A stretch of 64,000 nucleotides of DNA from Oscillatoria sp. FACHB-1407 (GTDB lineage Bacteria; Cyanobacteriota; Cyanobacteriia; Elainellales; Elainellaceae). Of this stretch, positions 33,111 through 42,335 are shown in pieces; the first letter of the stretch is position 1; each line of letters opens with the position of its first letter. The position numbers and the translations under genes are program-made. The stretch is from positions 372,001 to 436,000 of the forward strand of contig NZ_JACJSA010000003.1 of assembly GCF_014697545.1 (NCBI RefSeq). Reading direction: 5' to 3'. The notes beneath the pieces were generated by a model. It was not told the DNA's origin, searched no databases, and saw nothing but the letters and a program-made list of their open reading frames with translations.

Positions 33111-33857
33111 TCAATCTGATCCATCGGGCATATGCCGAACCTGGGCTTCTGCCGTCATTTCTAGCTGTCCTGAGCGGATCTGCAAATCTGTAACCTGACA
33201 ATCGACTCCCGATAGCTGAATATAGGGAACTTTGATCTGTTCATTAATCCATTGCAGCAACGCGATCGCTAAATCTAATGAAATAGCTTGTCCTGAGGTG
33301 CAGCAAAACTCGTCTAACAACAGTTGCTCATGCAAACGAGGAGCCATTGTGACTTTAAAGCAGAGCACTGCTTCACACTCGTTTTGATGGAGCAAAACAT
33401 GACCCTCCACTTGTAGCCGATCATCAGTAGGCAAACGGAGAGTTACGGGGGATTGCAACGTTAAACGAACGGGCTTGCCCTGTACCTCCAGCATGAGATC
33501 CGGCAAATTTTGCATGAACAAGTCTGAATTTGCGGCGTGATTCAAATCAGCTTCAGTCAGAACAACACGAACTGTAGAATCCATCGGTTGTTTGAGTTTG
33601 ATCTGCCCAAATAACAAACTAATGGGATGAACCCCAACGCGATCGGTGTGAACTTCAATTTCTTTGAGGCGAATGCCCTCCTGTACCACTAATCCTTTGC
33701 CTTTAATGGATGTGGACTCAACTTCTCCTTGAACAGCTTGCAATAAATCGGTGTGAACCTCAACTGCAATCTCGTCTACAGCTTTAATTTGATTAGACAG
33801 TTGGGTTTCAACCATTTGAGCGATCGCCTGTTCTTCTAATTTTGGCTCATCTGACAT
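33111..33857 (-). CDS. DUF2993 (LmeA-like) protein 2
   Basis: This 248-residue paralogue of the protein at 3619-4362 shares LLQAVQGEVESTSIKGKGLV, ISLLFGQIKLKQP and VVLTEADLNHAANSD. It also shares the C-terminal pattern LDLAIALLQWINEQIKVPYI. The family binds lipids in actinobacteria (LmeA); in cyanobacteria it is uncharacterised. It is convergent with the phosphatase gene, with 22 bases between stops, and its upstream region is shared with the divergent GH31 gene. Confidence 0.87.
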   Translation of the reverse strand: MSDEPKLEEQAIAQMVETQLSNQIKAVDEIAVEVHTDLLQAVQGEVESTSIKGKGLVVQEGIRLKEIEVHTDRVGVHPISLLFGQIKLKQPMDSTVRVVLTEADLNHAANSDLFMQNLPDLMLEVQGKPVRLTLQSPVTLRLPTDDRLQVEGHVLLHQNECEAVLCFKVTMAPRLHEQLLLDEFCCTSGQAISLDLAIALLQWINEQIKVPYIQLSGVDCQVTDLQIRSGQLEMTAEAQVRHMPDGSD

Positions 33858-34243
33858 GAGTAACGCTCCTATGTGTCGTATTGATCACTTTAGAAACTTG
33901 CTAATGTCTCGGTATCTGTACATTGATAGAAGCTTTTGTCAAACCAACTACAAAATAAAACGGCTATTCTTTCTGGAAATTTTCTCATCCTCTAAAAGGT
34001 ACTTCTCAGTGGGGATTTAGTGTACTCATTTTCTCCATAACGACTTAAATCCAACCCTGGATTGATGATTTTTAGGCGATAAAAACGTGAAAAAAGAAAT
34101 GTTTGATTTCGCTTTTGACTCAAGCTTCTGCTTCAGCATTGATTTAGCAGAACGGCACTCAGTTAAACGAACAGCGGTACTGCTTTAGGAACGGTCTTAC
34201 ATACTCAACAAACTCCCTGTTAACCAATATCTGGCTTACTACT
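33858..34243. other. Divergent promoter region (DUF2993 / GH31)
   Basis: 386 bp of mixed composition between divergent genes. No repeat copy, hairpin of note or known operator was seen. Confidence 0.4.
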
Positions 34244-36736
34244 ATGAGTCTCTTAAAACGGTTGTCGCTGCGGTGGAAGTTTTTTACAGGTAGCCTCTTC
34301 TACTTAACCTATGCTCCCTATGGTTGGGTCTATTCTCGGCGACGCGATCGCGTTGAACGGGAGACTAAAAAAACTCCGTTTCCGATTGAAACGCTGGATA
34401 AACCTGGAAAACTGTTAAGTGCCGAAGCAACTGAGCGAGGTGCCCAGTTCTATTTTGAAAATGCTGAGTTGGAAGCCACGTTTCTAACGCCTGATTTGGT
34501 GCGGATTGATTGGCGACCAGGGTTGTTGCCGATTCCCTATGCGATCGCCCGGTCTGAGTGGGATGCAGTCGCGACAACTCTGGAGCAAACGGAGCAGGGG
34601 TGGAGCGTTTCTAGCATCCACGAAGGCGTCAGTGGACTCACAATCTCAGTGAACGACGAGGGTTACCTCACCTTCAGTGATGCCGATGGAAAAGTTCTGC
34701 GGGAAGAACTGCCGCCTCAGAAACCTGGAAATGGTTGGACACATCAAGCTAAATTGCGCCCTGAAGAACACATCTACGGCTTGGGTGAGCGCATCATGCC
34801 GCTGAACTTACGGTTGGCAAGAGAGTTAACCGAGAAGGGCGAAATGACGGATCAGCCCAAGACCTTCCGTATGTGGAACTATGACGCAGCAGGGATGTTT
34901 GGTCCTGGTGCAGACCCCCTGTATCTCAGTGTTCCGGTTTATTTGGGCTTTCACCAGCAAGGCAAGTATCTCGTTTTCTACGAAAACTCGTTTGACTCCC
35001 GATTCACGTTCGACGCAGAGGTTTCAACTGCTGCATTTGAGGGGGGTGCGCTACGGTATTACTTCACGACAGGCACAGTCCCACATTTAGTCGAGCGATA
35101 CACTGAGTTAACGGGGCGATCGCCTCTTCCTCCGCGTTGGGCATTGGGCTATCACCAATCGAAGTGGGGTTACAACAACGAGCAATCCCTTCGGAAAACG
35201 TACCAGGACTTTGAAGCGAATGATCTGCCGTTGAGTGCGATTCACCTGGATATCGATGTGCAGGTGGGATTTCGAGCCTTCACCATTGATCCCAAACGCT
35301 TTCCAAAGTTGCAAAGCTTCATTCAAGAACTGGCAGTTCATGGGGTACAGTTCATCACGATTCTCAACCCTGGAATCAAATACAGTCGCAAAAGCAACCT
35401 GTTTCTAGAAGGTCAGGTGTTGGATGCATTTTGCAAACTGCCTAACGGTGAGTTGCTCTCTGGTCCCGTATGGCCTGGTTGGTGTGTCTTTCCCGATTTC
35501 ACCAATCCCGTTGTGCGGCATTGGTGGAGTCGGCAATACCAATATTTGCTGGATGTCGGCGTAGCGGGCTTTTGGCACGATATGAATGAACCTGCGGCGT
35601 TTATTTTGTGGGGCGATCGCTCTCTGCCGAAGGTAACGCGACACTTTATGGAGGGACGCGGTGGCGACCACCTAGAGGCACACAACGTCTACGGTATGTT
35701 GCAAGCCAAAGCCGCCTATGAGAGTTTGTGTGAATATCGACCCCATCGTCGCCCCTTCATCATTTCGCGGGCGGGTTGGGCAGGGCTACAACGCTACGCC
35801 TGGACATGGACGGGCGATATCGAATGCACCTGGGCAGCGTTGCGTCAAACCATGTCTACGGTAATGGGGTTGGGCTTGTCCGGCATTCCCTATAGTGGTC
35901 CTGATATTGGTGGGTTTCAGGGTAACCCCAGTGCCGAACTGTATTTGCGCTGGTTCCAGATGTCGAGTTTCCTAACGTTTTGCCGTACTCACTCCTCTAA
36001 CAACGTTGAGCACCGTACGCCGTTAACCTATGGGGAACCGACCCTCAGCATCATTCGCCAATTCTTGAAGCTGCGCTATCGCCTGTTGCCCTACTTCTAC
36101 ACGCTGTCGTGGGAGGCAACTCAAACAGGTCATCCTCCAGTGCGTCCAGTCTTTTGGGCTGATCCCGATGATGAAACCCTGTGGGCGTTAGACGATGCCT
36201 TTTTGCTGGGGGATGCCCTGATGGTGTGTCCGGTGACGGTTGAAGGGGGGCGATCTCCCCAAGGGGAGAACTGCTTCGCATCGCGCTCTGTCACCTTCCC
36301 CAAAGGGCAGTGGTATAACTTCTGGGATGATACCCTGATCGACGGCGGCACCACTCAAGACATCGCCTCCCCGTTAGAGCAAATGCCTTTGTTTGTCAAA
36401 GCGGGTAGTTTGTTACCGATGGAGGATAGCAACCACCTGACGTTGCATATTTATCCTCCAACTCATGGAACCAGTGAGGCTGTCATGTATACCGATGCAG
36501 GTGATGGTTACGGCGATCATCGGGTCGATCGCTTTCAGATTCAACGGCATGAGCACGGTATCGAGCTATTTTGGCAGCATGAGGGAGAATTTACCTTCCC
36601 GTATCACCGAGTCACTGTGCAGTTGCATGGCGCAACCGTCCAGCAAGCCTGGGTTGAAGGCAATGAGACAAACCCTGAAGGGACGAATTCCATCACAGTT
36701 GAACATCCCTTCAAGCAAGCGTTTCTGCAACATTAG
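34244..36736 (+). CDS. GH31 alpha-glucosidase
   Basis: The 830-residue protein has an N-terminal beta-sandwich region (about 60-290) containing HIYGLGERIMPLN and a catalytic TIM barrel (about 295-640) opening with PPRWALGYHQSKWGY. The nucleophile motif WHDMNEP lies near 444-450, and the likely acid/base aspartate is in WTGDIECTW, near 525. C-terminal beta domains follow. Such enzymes cleave alpha-glucosidic bonds of maltose-like sugars or other alpha-glycans. The first 30 residues are basic-hydrophobic but not a clear signal peptide. It is a single gene, ended by a hairpin at 36747-36809. Confidence 0.95.
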   Translation: MSLLKRLSLRWKFFTGSLFYLTYAPYGWVYSRRRDRVERETKKTPFPIETLDKPGKLLSAEATERGAQFYFENAELEATFLTPDLVRIDWRPGLLPIPYAIARSEWDAVATTLEQTEQGWSVSSIHEGVSGLTISVNDEGYLTFSDADGKVLREELPPQKPGNGWTHQAKLRPEEHIYGLGERIMPLNLRLARELTEKGEMTDQPKTFRMWNYDAAGMFGPGADPLYLSVPVYLGFHQQGKYLVFYENSFDSRFTFDAEVSTAAFEGGALRYYFTTGTVPHLVERYTELTGRSPLPPRWALGYHQSKWGYNNEQSLRKTYQDFEANDLPLSAIHLDIDVQVGFRAFTIDPKRFPKLQSFIQELAVHGVQFITILNPGIKYSRKSNLFLEGQVLDAFCKLPNGELLSGPVWPGWCVFPDFTNPVVRHWWSRQYQYLLDVGVAGFWHDMNEPAAFILWGDRSLPKVTRHFMEGRGGDHLEAHNVYGMLQAKAAYESLCEYRPHRRPFIISRAGWAGLQRYAWTWTGDIECTWAALRQTMSTVMGLGLSGIPYSGPDIGGFQGNPSAELYLRWFQMSSFLTFCRTHSSNNVEHRTPLTYGEPTLSIIRQFLKLRYRLLPYFYTLSWEATQTGHPPVRPVFWADPDDETLWALDDAFLLGDALMVCPVTVEGGRSPQGENCFASRSVTFPKGQWYNFWDDTLIDGGTTQDIASPLEQMPLFVKAGSLLPMEDSNHLTLHIYPPTHGTSEAVMYTDAGDGYGDHRVDRFQIQRHEHGIELFWQHEGEFTFPYHRVTVQLHGATVQQAWVEGNETNPEGTNSITVEHPFKQAFLQH

Positions 36737-36746
36737 CGAGGGTCAT

Positions 36747-36809
36747 ATCCCCGGTTTCTAGCCATACAACTCAAGCCACCTCAAAGACGCTCAACAGGAA
36801 ACCGGGGAT
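36747..36809 (+). terminator. Hairpin downstream of GH31
   Basis: ATCCCCGGTTTC pairs with GAAACCGGGGAT across a 39-base loop, immediately after the GH31 stop. The stem sequence repeats that of the topoisomerase terminator at 13522-13556, so it may belong to a dispersed hairpin family. Confidence 0.6.
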
Positions 36810-36842
36810 CTAAACTGCTGCTTTTTCTTATCTTTTATCTTT

Positions 36843-37002
36843 GATCCTTCATCCTTCATCCCTCATCCCTCATCCTTCATCCCTTATCCTTTATCCTTTA
36901 TCCTTTATCCTTTATCCTTCATCCTTTATCCCTCATCCTTCATCCTTTATCCTTCATCCCTCATCCCTCATCCTTCATCCCTCATCCCTCATCCTTCATC
37001 CC
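36843..37002. repeat. Heptamer array (ATCCTTC/ATCCCTC/ATCCTTT), about 23 units
   Basis: This is an uninterrupted array with a seven-base period over about 160 bp. Units vary at two or three positions. It ends two bases before the stop codon of the DUF3082 gene. The open frame seen through it on the plus strand is a repeat translation, not a gene. Such short tandem heptamers are known from filamentous cyanobacteria as STRR sequences. Confidence 0.9.
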
Positions 37003-37003
37003 C

Positions 37004-37315
37004 TCACTCTGCCTGACTTGGCTTAAACAGCAGTTGAATCCCCAGCGCAACCAACCCCAACGTGGCGATCGCAAAAATTGCCGTACCCAGCGTACTCATC
37101 CCTACAACCAGGGTACGCACAGCAACGGCAATGTTGAGAGCCGTGGCGTTACCTGATGGCAAGGGTTTGTTGGCAAAAGTTGTAGCAATAGAAATCGTCA
37201 GGAAATAAAGAGCCGTGGCGATCGCCCCTGAAATCGACGCACCAACAAAGCAGCGCAGCGGAGTCGGGGGAACGTAGGTGCTGTCTTGAGAGGGTTGGGG
37301 GGTGGGGTTCGTCAT
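37004..37315 (-). CDS. DUF3082 membrane protein
   Basis: This 103-residue protein has a polar N-terminus (PTPQPSQDSTYVPPTPLRCF) and two membrane helices (about 25-48 and 72-96). DUF3082 is a cyanobacteria-specific family with this opening (PPTPLRCF.GA.ISG). The function is unknown. The stop is at 37004, directly beside the heptamer array, so any array change by a unit would alter the 3' flank but not the protein. Start ATG 37315. Confidence 0.85.
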   Translation of the reverse strand: MTNPTPQPSQDSTYVPPTPLRCFVGASISGAIATALYFLTISIATTFANKPLPSGNATALNIAVAVRTLVVGMSTLGTAIFAIATLGLVALGIQLLFKPSQAE

Positions 37316-37365
37316 GACACAACTCAGATTTCAAGGGAACAAAAATTCAACAACGGGTACAAGGG

Positions 37366-37509
37366 TCAGTAGTCAGTAGTCAGTAGTCAGTAGCAAGTAA
37401 CCATTAACCATTGACGATTAACCATTGACGATTAACCATTAACCATTAACCATTAACCATTAACCAATGACCATTGACCATTGACGATTAACCATTGACC
37501 ACTAACATT
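37366..37509. repeat. Heptamer array (CAGTAGT then ACCATTA/ACCATTG/ACGATTA)
   Basis: The array begins with CAGTAGT units and switches to ACCATT(A/G) and ACGATT(A) units without losing the seven-base period. It lies in the 347-bp gap between DUF3082 and the OmpA-fusion gene; the rest of that gap (37510-37662) is ordinary AT-rich sequence. Confidence 0.85.
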
Positions 37510-37662
37510 ACCAAATCAACTCGTTCAGTTGTTGTTCCTTCATTTAATCGTAGATCAGCTCGGAAACTTTAGAGTTTGGGAATACTGATTCATACCAAAT
37601 AGTCCGAAAACAGAATAAACTCTCCTGTAGTTTCTCAAAAAGATTTTGGTTGGCATACCTCC

Positions 37663-39234
37663 ATGAGCAAGCGTAACGCCCCTGCCTTAATTCTGTCGTT
37701 GGGTATCACCGTTGGTCTGATTGCTGGTAGTGTTTGGTTGTTAAGCAAAACCTCACCGGGGTTAATGCCTATCCTCACTGGGCAACCGCAGCAATCGAAT
37801 GGTGGACTGTTTGGGGAACGCTCAACCGAGTTAACGCTGTTGGGAGACACCTTCAGCGGCTACAGCACCTTTCGCAACAGCGAGTTTCAGCAAGCGTTAA
37901 ATGAGGCAGGTGTCACCCTCCGCTATGAGGATGAGTTTGACCAGAGAATCCGGGCAGAGCGACTGAGCCAGGGACGAGCAGATCTAGTGTTGACCACGCT
38001 CGACCAGTTTTTGCAGCAACGCCCCCAAGGTAAAATCGTTGGCTTGATTGACCGAACAGCAGGTGCAGATGCGGTTGTGCTGAACACCAAACGCTATCCC
38101 AACCTGAAGTCACTGCTGGATTTGAGCCAACTGGTGCAACAAGAAAAAGCCCAGGGGCGACGGGTTGGGATTGCCTTTGCCGGAGATACCCCCAGTGAAT
38201 ACCTGGCATTGGTCTTAGATACTAAATTTGATGCCTTCAACCTGGCTGACTTTGATATTATCCGTGTTGCTGATGCATCAGAAGCCTGGGCATTGATGCA
38301 GAACCCGGATCAGAACATTGCGATCGCTGTGATTTGGGAACCCTATGTCACTCAGGCACAGCAACAGGGCTACACGGTGGTGCTGTCGAGCAAAGATGCT
38401 CCTGGGGCGATCGTGGATGTACTCGTTGCCTCCGACCAACTCATGCAGTCTCGTCCAGAACTCATCTCTGACCTGCTGGAGGCATACTATCGCCGCATCG
38501 ACACTAATGTGCGTGACTCGTCTCAGCTACAGGCGCAGATCGCCCAGGACGGCAACCTATCCCCAAACGATGCTGCTGCGGTGATTCAGGGAATTGAGTT
38601 CTTCACCGCCACTGAAGCACAGACCTGGCTCAAAGACGGCACCCTGGAGCGACGGATTGGTTCGACTGCTGCCGTGTTGGTGTTAGCCGGACGCTTGCAA
38701 GACGTACCACAATCCAATGAGCTATACACCGATCAGTTTATTGCTCAGGCTGCAAGCAATACCCAGGCTTTGATCGATCTGGTGCGGGCGGATAATCCCG
38801 AACTTGCCGATCGCCTCGCGGGACGAGAACGTGCTGTAAGTGTGCCTCCCACCCTCCAAGCTAGCCAAATTCAAGCTGCACCCAACATCGGCAACTTACA
38901 GGTGCGAGGACAGGTTGGCTTTGGCACAGGTTCCTCTCAACTGACGGCAGAAGGTCGGCAAACGCTGGATCAGCTTGCCAATGAAATTAAAGAGTTCAAC
39001 GCTCAAACCGTTGCCGTACGGGTGATTGGGCATACGTCGCGCACAGGGTCAGCGACCTTTAACCAAACCTTGAGTCGCCAACGGGCACAGGTGGTTGCCA
39101 ATTACTTTCGCGGTCGTGGGGTGCAACACAACATCCTGCCGGAGGGCAAAGGATTTAACGAGCCACTACCTGGGGTGAATCCAACCGATAGCCGTAATCA
39201 GCGCACTGAGATTCGTTTAGTCAGAATTAATTAG
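37663..39234 (+). CDS. Substrate-binding protein fused to an OmpA domain
   Basis: The 523-residue protein starts with a membrane anchor or signal helix (about 7-28, PALILSLGITVGLIAGSVWL). Residues about 60-360 form a NMT1/SsuA-type periplasmic binding fold (GRADLVLTTLDQFL, AGDTPSEYLALVLDTKF, VIWEPYVTQAQQQGYTVV, RRIDTNVRDSSQLQ). The C-terminus (about 415-523) is an OmpA-like peptidoglycan-binding domain with VIGHTSRTGSATFNQTLSRQ and NQRTEIRLVR. So a ligand binder is tethered to the cell wall. No permease or ATPase is adjacent. Start ATG 37663. Confidence 0.88.
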   Translation: MSKRNAPALILSLGITVGLIAGSVWLLSKTSPGLMPILTGQPQQSNGGLFGERSTELTLLGDTFSGYSTFRNSEFQQALNEAGVTLRYEDEFDQRIRAERLSQGRADLVLTTLDQFLQQRPQGKIVGLIDRTAGADAVVLNTKRYPNLKSLLDLSQLVQQEKAQGRRVGIAFAGDTPSEYLALVLDTKFDAFNLADFDIIRVADASEAWALMQNPDQNIAIAVIWEPYVTQAQQQGYTVVLSSKDAPGAIVDVLVASDQLMQSRPELISDLLEAYYRRIDTNVRDSSQLQAQIAQDGNLSPNDAAAVIQGIEFFTATEAQTWLKDGTLERRIGSTAAVLVLAGRLQDVPQSNELYTDQFIAQAASNTQALIDLVRADNPELADRLAGRERAVSVPPTLQASQIQAAPNIGNLQVRGQVGFGTGSSQLTAEGRQTLDQLANEIKEFNAQTVAVRVIGHTSRTGSATFNQTLSRQRAQVVANYFRGRGVQHNILPEGKGFNEPLPGVNPTDSRNQRTEIRLVRIN

Positions 39235-39248
39235 TTATAAGCAGGGGT

Positions 39249-39298
39249 AATAGTCAATAGTCAATAGTTAGTAGTCAATAGTCAATAGTTATCAGTTA
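39249..39298. repeat. Short heptamer array (CAATAGT/TAGTAGT)
   Basis: CAATAGT-type units with period seven begin 15 bases after the OmpA-fusion stop and fade into AT-rich sequence. Confidence 0.7.
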
Positions 39299-39354
39299 AT
39301 TGTGAGTGATTGAATGCTCCAGTCCTTTCTACTGCCTCACTCAGTACACAATAT

Positions 39355-39788
39355 TCAGCACTACCGCACAATCAACCATTGACCATTGACCATTAACATC
39401 TACCTCAACTCAGCACTACCAACCATTGACCATTGACCATTGACCATTGACCATTGACCATTGACCATTGACATCTACCTCAACTCAGCACTACCAACCA
39501 TTGACCATTGACCATTAACCATTGACATCTGACTCACACAGCACACAGCACTACCGCACAATCAACCATTGACCATCAACCATTAACCATTGCCCATTGC
39601 CCATTGACCATTAACATCTACCTCAACTCAGCACTATCAACCATTAACCATTGACCATTGACCATTGACATCTGACTCACACAGCACACAGCACTATCGC
39701 ACTATCAACCATTAACCATTGACCATTGACCATTGACATCTACCTCAACTCCCTACTCCCCATTCTCCACTCCCCACTCCCTCCCCCT
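39355..39788. repeat. Nested heptamer array with higher-order units
   Basis: The basic unit ACCATTG is repeated many times. It is interspersed with two composite spacers: one containing CATCTACCTCAACTCAGCAC (near 39397, 39470, 39612 and partly 39735), the other CATCTGACTCACACAGCACA (near 39525 and 39668). The last 40 bases switch to CTCCCCA-type heptamers and run up to the start codon at 39789. Confidence 0.85.
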
Positions 39789-41546
39789 ATGCCTGCACCC
39801 ACCTCCGACGAACAACGCCAACGTCTGCTAGCCGAAGCATTACAGCTTTCTCGCTATTTGTTGAATCGTCCAGAAGCGGTTGATCCCGATTGGGTCGAGC
39901 GTCGTCAAGACCGATTGCGCCAGTTGCAAAAAGCTCTCAAGGCGTTTGCCCATCCGATTCAACGGAAATCACTCGCTCCAGTCGAGATGCCACTGGAGGT
40001 GCGGCAGGCGTTCGTCAAAGCCGTGTTGCTCGTCACTCGCTATCAACAGGTCGGGGGATGTACCTGGCAGGGAACCCTTGCTTCTCCTACGTTGAGTCAG
40101 TATTGCCCCGATCCGGTTCCCACAAAGTGGGTTACTTCTGATGCAATTACCTCTCTGTGTCGTTACTTCGACCTTCAATCGGACATTCAAACAGAATTGA
40201 CAGATCTGCTAACTCAGGTCGATATCCAGATCGATCGCCAACGACAGATCATCGCAGCGGTGTTGGCTGAGGCCGGGTTTAGCTCGGCTGGAGTTACTGC
40301 TGCTCCGGATCAAGTCGTTACTTTATTTCAGAAATTATTTGGAGCGATTCCCATTCCACCAGAGGTGATCGACTGTGTTTACACCGATATGCAGATTTAC
40401 TTCTGCCTTAACTATCAGGATGGCAAGTTGTATCAACAAGACCCAAATGGGCATCATGACTGCATTGGCTGGTATAGCTTTACAGAGAGCGATCGCACTC
40501 AGTTACAGGGGTTTTTGCAATCGTTGGGCGAGTTCAGCTTTGAAAAATTCCGTCGATTTCCCATCTTTGGAGCCTGTGATCCAACGATCATCAATCAGGA
40601 GTGGTGCGATCGCCTTGCTCAACAAATCGGAGTTCCCACTTCACTTGTGATTCAAGCTCTGGTGCGATCGGTCAGCATTATCCCCACTCAAAAAGCAGAA
40701 GCTTTTTTGATGCACGACATTTGGGGACATCACTGGCAATTTATGCTGACGCAGTTCGAGCGGGATTACACCATCCTGGCGGATTGCCACAAACCCCTAC
40801 GAGCTGCTGAAACTGCCTATACACCTGAGGGGCCGTTGACTTGTCGAGAGTTATTTATAATTGAGGGAGAGCAAATTAGTGTAGATGAGGAGCGATCGTA
40901 TCTGTTCTTTCATGGAGAAGTGCAACAACGATTAGGACTTCTCTTTACTCACTTGATTGGTGAAATGTTAGCGGATATCGCAGAGTTTAAATTCATCTGG
41001 AAACACACAGAATTATCTGATCAATTACCAAGTTCATCTCTATTTAAAACAGAACCGACTAAGTTGGATTTGAGTCTCAATGATATTGATATTCTGTTTC
41101 TACAAGTGTTGAAGCCGTTGTTGGAAATGGAGTTCTCTGTTCTGAAGGATTCACTCTTAGAAACAGAACTTTTGGCAGAATGGACAGAAGATAACTATCC
41201 AACGCATTCACTTGAATTTCGGACAAGCTTAAAACAGGCGATCGTGCGGTTATATCAAATCTTTTTGGAGGAGTACAACAACACCTATTTGCCCACAATG
41301 ACAGGTGAGATTGGCATCTTTACTCAGGCAGTGAGTAATTTGCTTTACCTCCAGAATGCCGTGAGTGAACTGTATACCGATCCCATCGTCAACGCTAATC
41401 CCGATCTGCCATTTCAAGATCTGCTGCTCGTATTTGTTAGCAGTTATTGTTCCAGTGACAGTTATGCTGACTTTTGGGATGTGGACGATGTGTTGGCGAA
41501 TTACTTCTTACCCTGCTGGCAACGACTACAACAGTTTGTAGTTTAG
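39789..41546 (+). CDS. Large conserved hypothetical protein
   Basis: I choose ATG 39789 (MPAPTSDEQRQRL), 585 residues. The longer frame from 39726 is made of heptamer repeat. The protein is soluble and alpha-helical, with notable segments VGGCTWQGTLASPTL, FLMHDIWGHHWQFMLTQFE (a His-rich stretch) and VSSYCSSDSYADFWDVDDVL. I do not recognise a named domain. The DIWGHHW motif could bind a metal. No signal peptide is seen. It probably belongs to a cyanobacterial family without known function. No gene follows closely on the same strand. Confidence 0.7.
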   Translation: MPAPTSDEQRQRLLAEALQLSRYLLNRPEAVDPDWVERRQDRLRQLQKALKAFAHPIQRKSLAPVEMPLEVRQAFVKAVLLVTRYQQVGGCTWQGTLASPTLSQYCPDPVPTKWVTSDAITSLCRYFDLQSDIQTELTDLLTQVDIQIDRQRQIIAAVLAEAGFSSAGVTAAPDQVVTLFQKLFGAIPIPPEVIDCVYTDMQIYFCLNYQDGKLYQQDPNGHHDCIGWYSFTESDRTQLQGFLQSLGEFSFEKFRRFPIFGACDPTIINQEWCDRLAQQIGVPTSLVIQALVRSVSIIPTQKAEAFLMHDIWGHHWQFMLTQFERDYTILADCHKPLRAAETAYTPEGPLTCRELFIIEGEQISVDEERSYLFFHGEVQQRLGLLFTHLIGEMLADIAEFKFIWKHTELSDQLPSSSLFKTEPTKLDLSLNDIDILFLQVLKPLLEMEFSVLKDSLLETELLAEWTEDNYPTHSLEFRTSLKQAIVRLYQIFLEEYNNTYLPTMTGEIGIFTQAVSNLLYLQNAVSELYTDPIVNANPDLPFQDLLLVFVSSYCSSDSYADFWDVDDVLANYFLPCWQRLQQFVV

Positions 41547-41649
41547 TGCCTATTTCAAGTTAGTTAAATCTCCTAATGACCTACAAAGCTAACTATGTTA
41601 AGTTCTAAGAACCATTTTCCTGTTTTGAGCACCTTATTGGAATCGTTTT

Positions 41650-41898
41650 ATGGTGAAGTGGCGTAAGCTGGGCTTTGAGAAAACGCAACAGGTTGATCCT
41701 AAGCTAAAAGCGATCGCCTATAGCCTTGATGCGCTTATTCCCGGATTTTACATTTGGCTTGGTTCTTTAAGGGTTTGTTTAGGCGGTAGCCTAGCAGAGG
41801 ATAGCTATCCAGGAACAATTCATAGTTTTGCTGGAGTTGCTTTAGTTTTACCAGGCTATCGCATCTTTAGTACTTATCAAGATAGTTATGACCCTTGA
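41650..41898 (+). CDS. Small hypothetical protein, possibly a remnant
   Basis: This 82-residue frame has a basic opening (MVKWRKLGFEKTQQVDPKLK) and a hydrophobic middle (FYIWLGSLRVCLGG). Its end overlaps the next frame by 11 bases, a layout like a co-translated small gene pair. I do not recognise a family. With a nonsense-bearing neighbour and a truncated Uma2 fragment nearby, this stretch looks like a decaying gene patch. Nothing points to a function. The ATG has no strong ribosome site. Confidence 0.35.
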   Translation: MVKWRKLGFEKTQQVDPKLKAIAYSLDALIPGFYIWLGSLRVCLGGSLAEDSYPGTIHSFAGVALVLPGYRIFSTYQDSYDP

Positions 41899-42121
41899 TA
41901 AGCACAAGTTAGATGGCATTCCCCAAATTACAGTGAAAACGTTACCAAAATTAGAGTTTGAAGCACTTTTAATTGAAGCGGGCTACACCTAAATCGGTAC
42001 AGCACCTGCAAAAGGCAATCGGATTAAAACTTGGTGGACTCATAAAGCTTTTAGACGCATTGAAGCCATTTACAGTGCTGATGGGATGATTGCAATTACT
42101 GCTTATCACGTTACTGAGTGA
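41888..42121 (+). pseudogene. Small ORF with an in-frame TAA (cyanobacterial hypothetical)
   Basis: Reading from ATG 41888 gives MTLDKHKLDGIPQITVKTLP and then EALLIEAGYT, a TAA near 41990, and, still in frame, IGTAPAKGNRIKTWWTHKAF and RRIEAIYSADGMIAITAYHV to a TGA at 42121. The second half has the wording of a small conserved cyanobacterial protein (GTAPAKGNRIKTWWTH...). A single nonsense codon therefore splits a gene of 77 codons. Restart or read-through cannot be excluded. Confidence 0.65.
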
Positions 42122-42240
42122 TAAATAGCTGAGTACCTGACAAAACTTTTGAAACCCTGATATTGCATAAATTAACGTGAATTCAGGAAAAGGATTTCGG
42201 CGGTTAAAACCGTTCGCTCAAATTTAGTGTCAGGATTGCT

Positions 42241-42312
42241 CTAACAAAGTTTCTCAAAGGCTTCATCTGTTAACTCAAATGGTGGATTTAGATTCACAAC
42301 AACAGATGTCAT
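42241..42312 (-). pseudogene. Truncated Uma2-family N-terminus
   Basis: The 23-codon minus-strand frame (MTSVVVNLNPPFELTDEAFE, then KLC and a stop) matches the opening of Uma2/DUF820 proteins, which usually continue another 160 residues. The break coincides with repeat DNA containing GGCGGTTAAAACCG at about 42200, so the gene was probably truncated by repeat insertion or recombination. Confidence 0.6.
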
Positions 42313-42335
42313 AGCAGTTTAATGAGATGTGGATT

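Noticed and set aside
37366-39788. CRISPR-like regular arrays
   Set aside because: The repeat unit is seven bases with no unique spacers of 25-40 bases and no cas genes, so it is a tandem heptamer array, not CRISPR.
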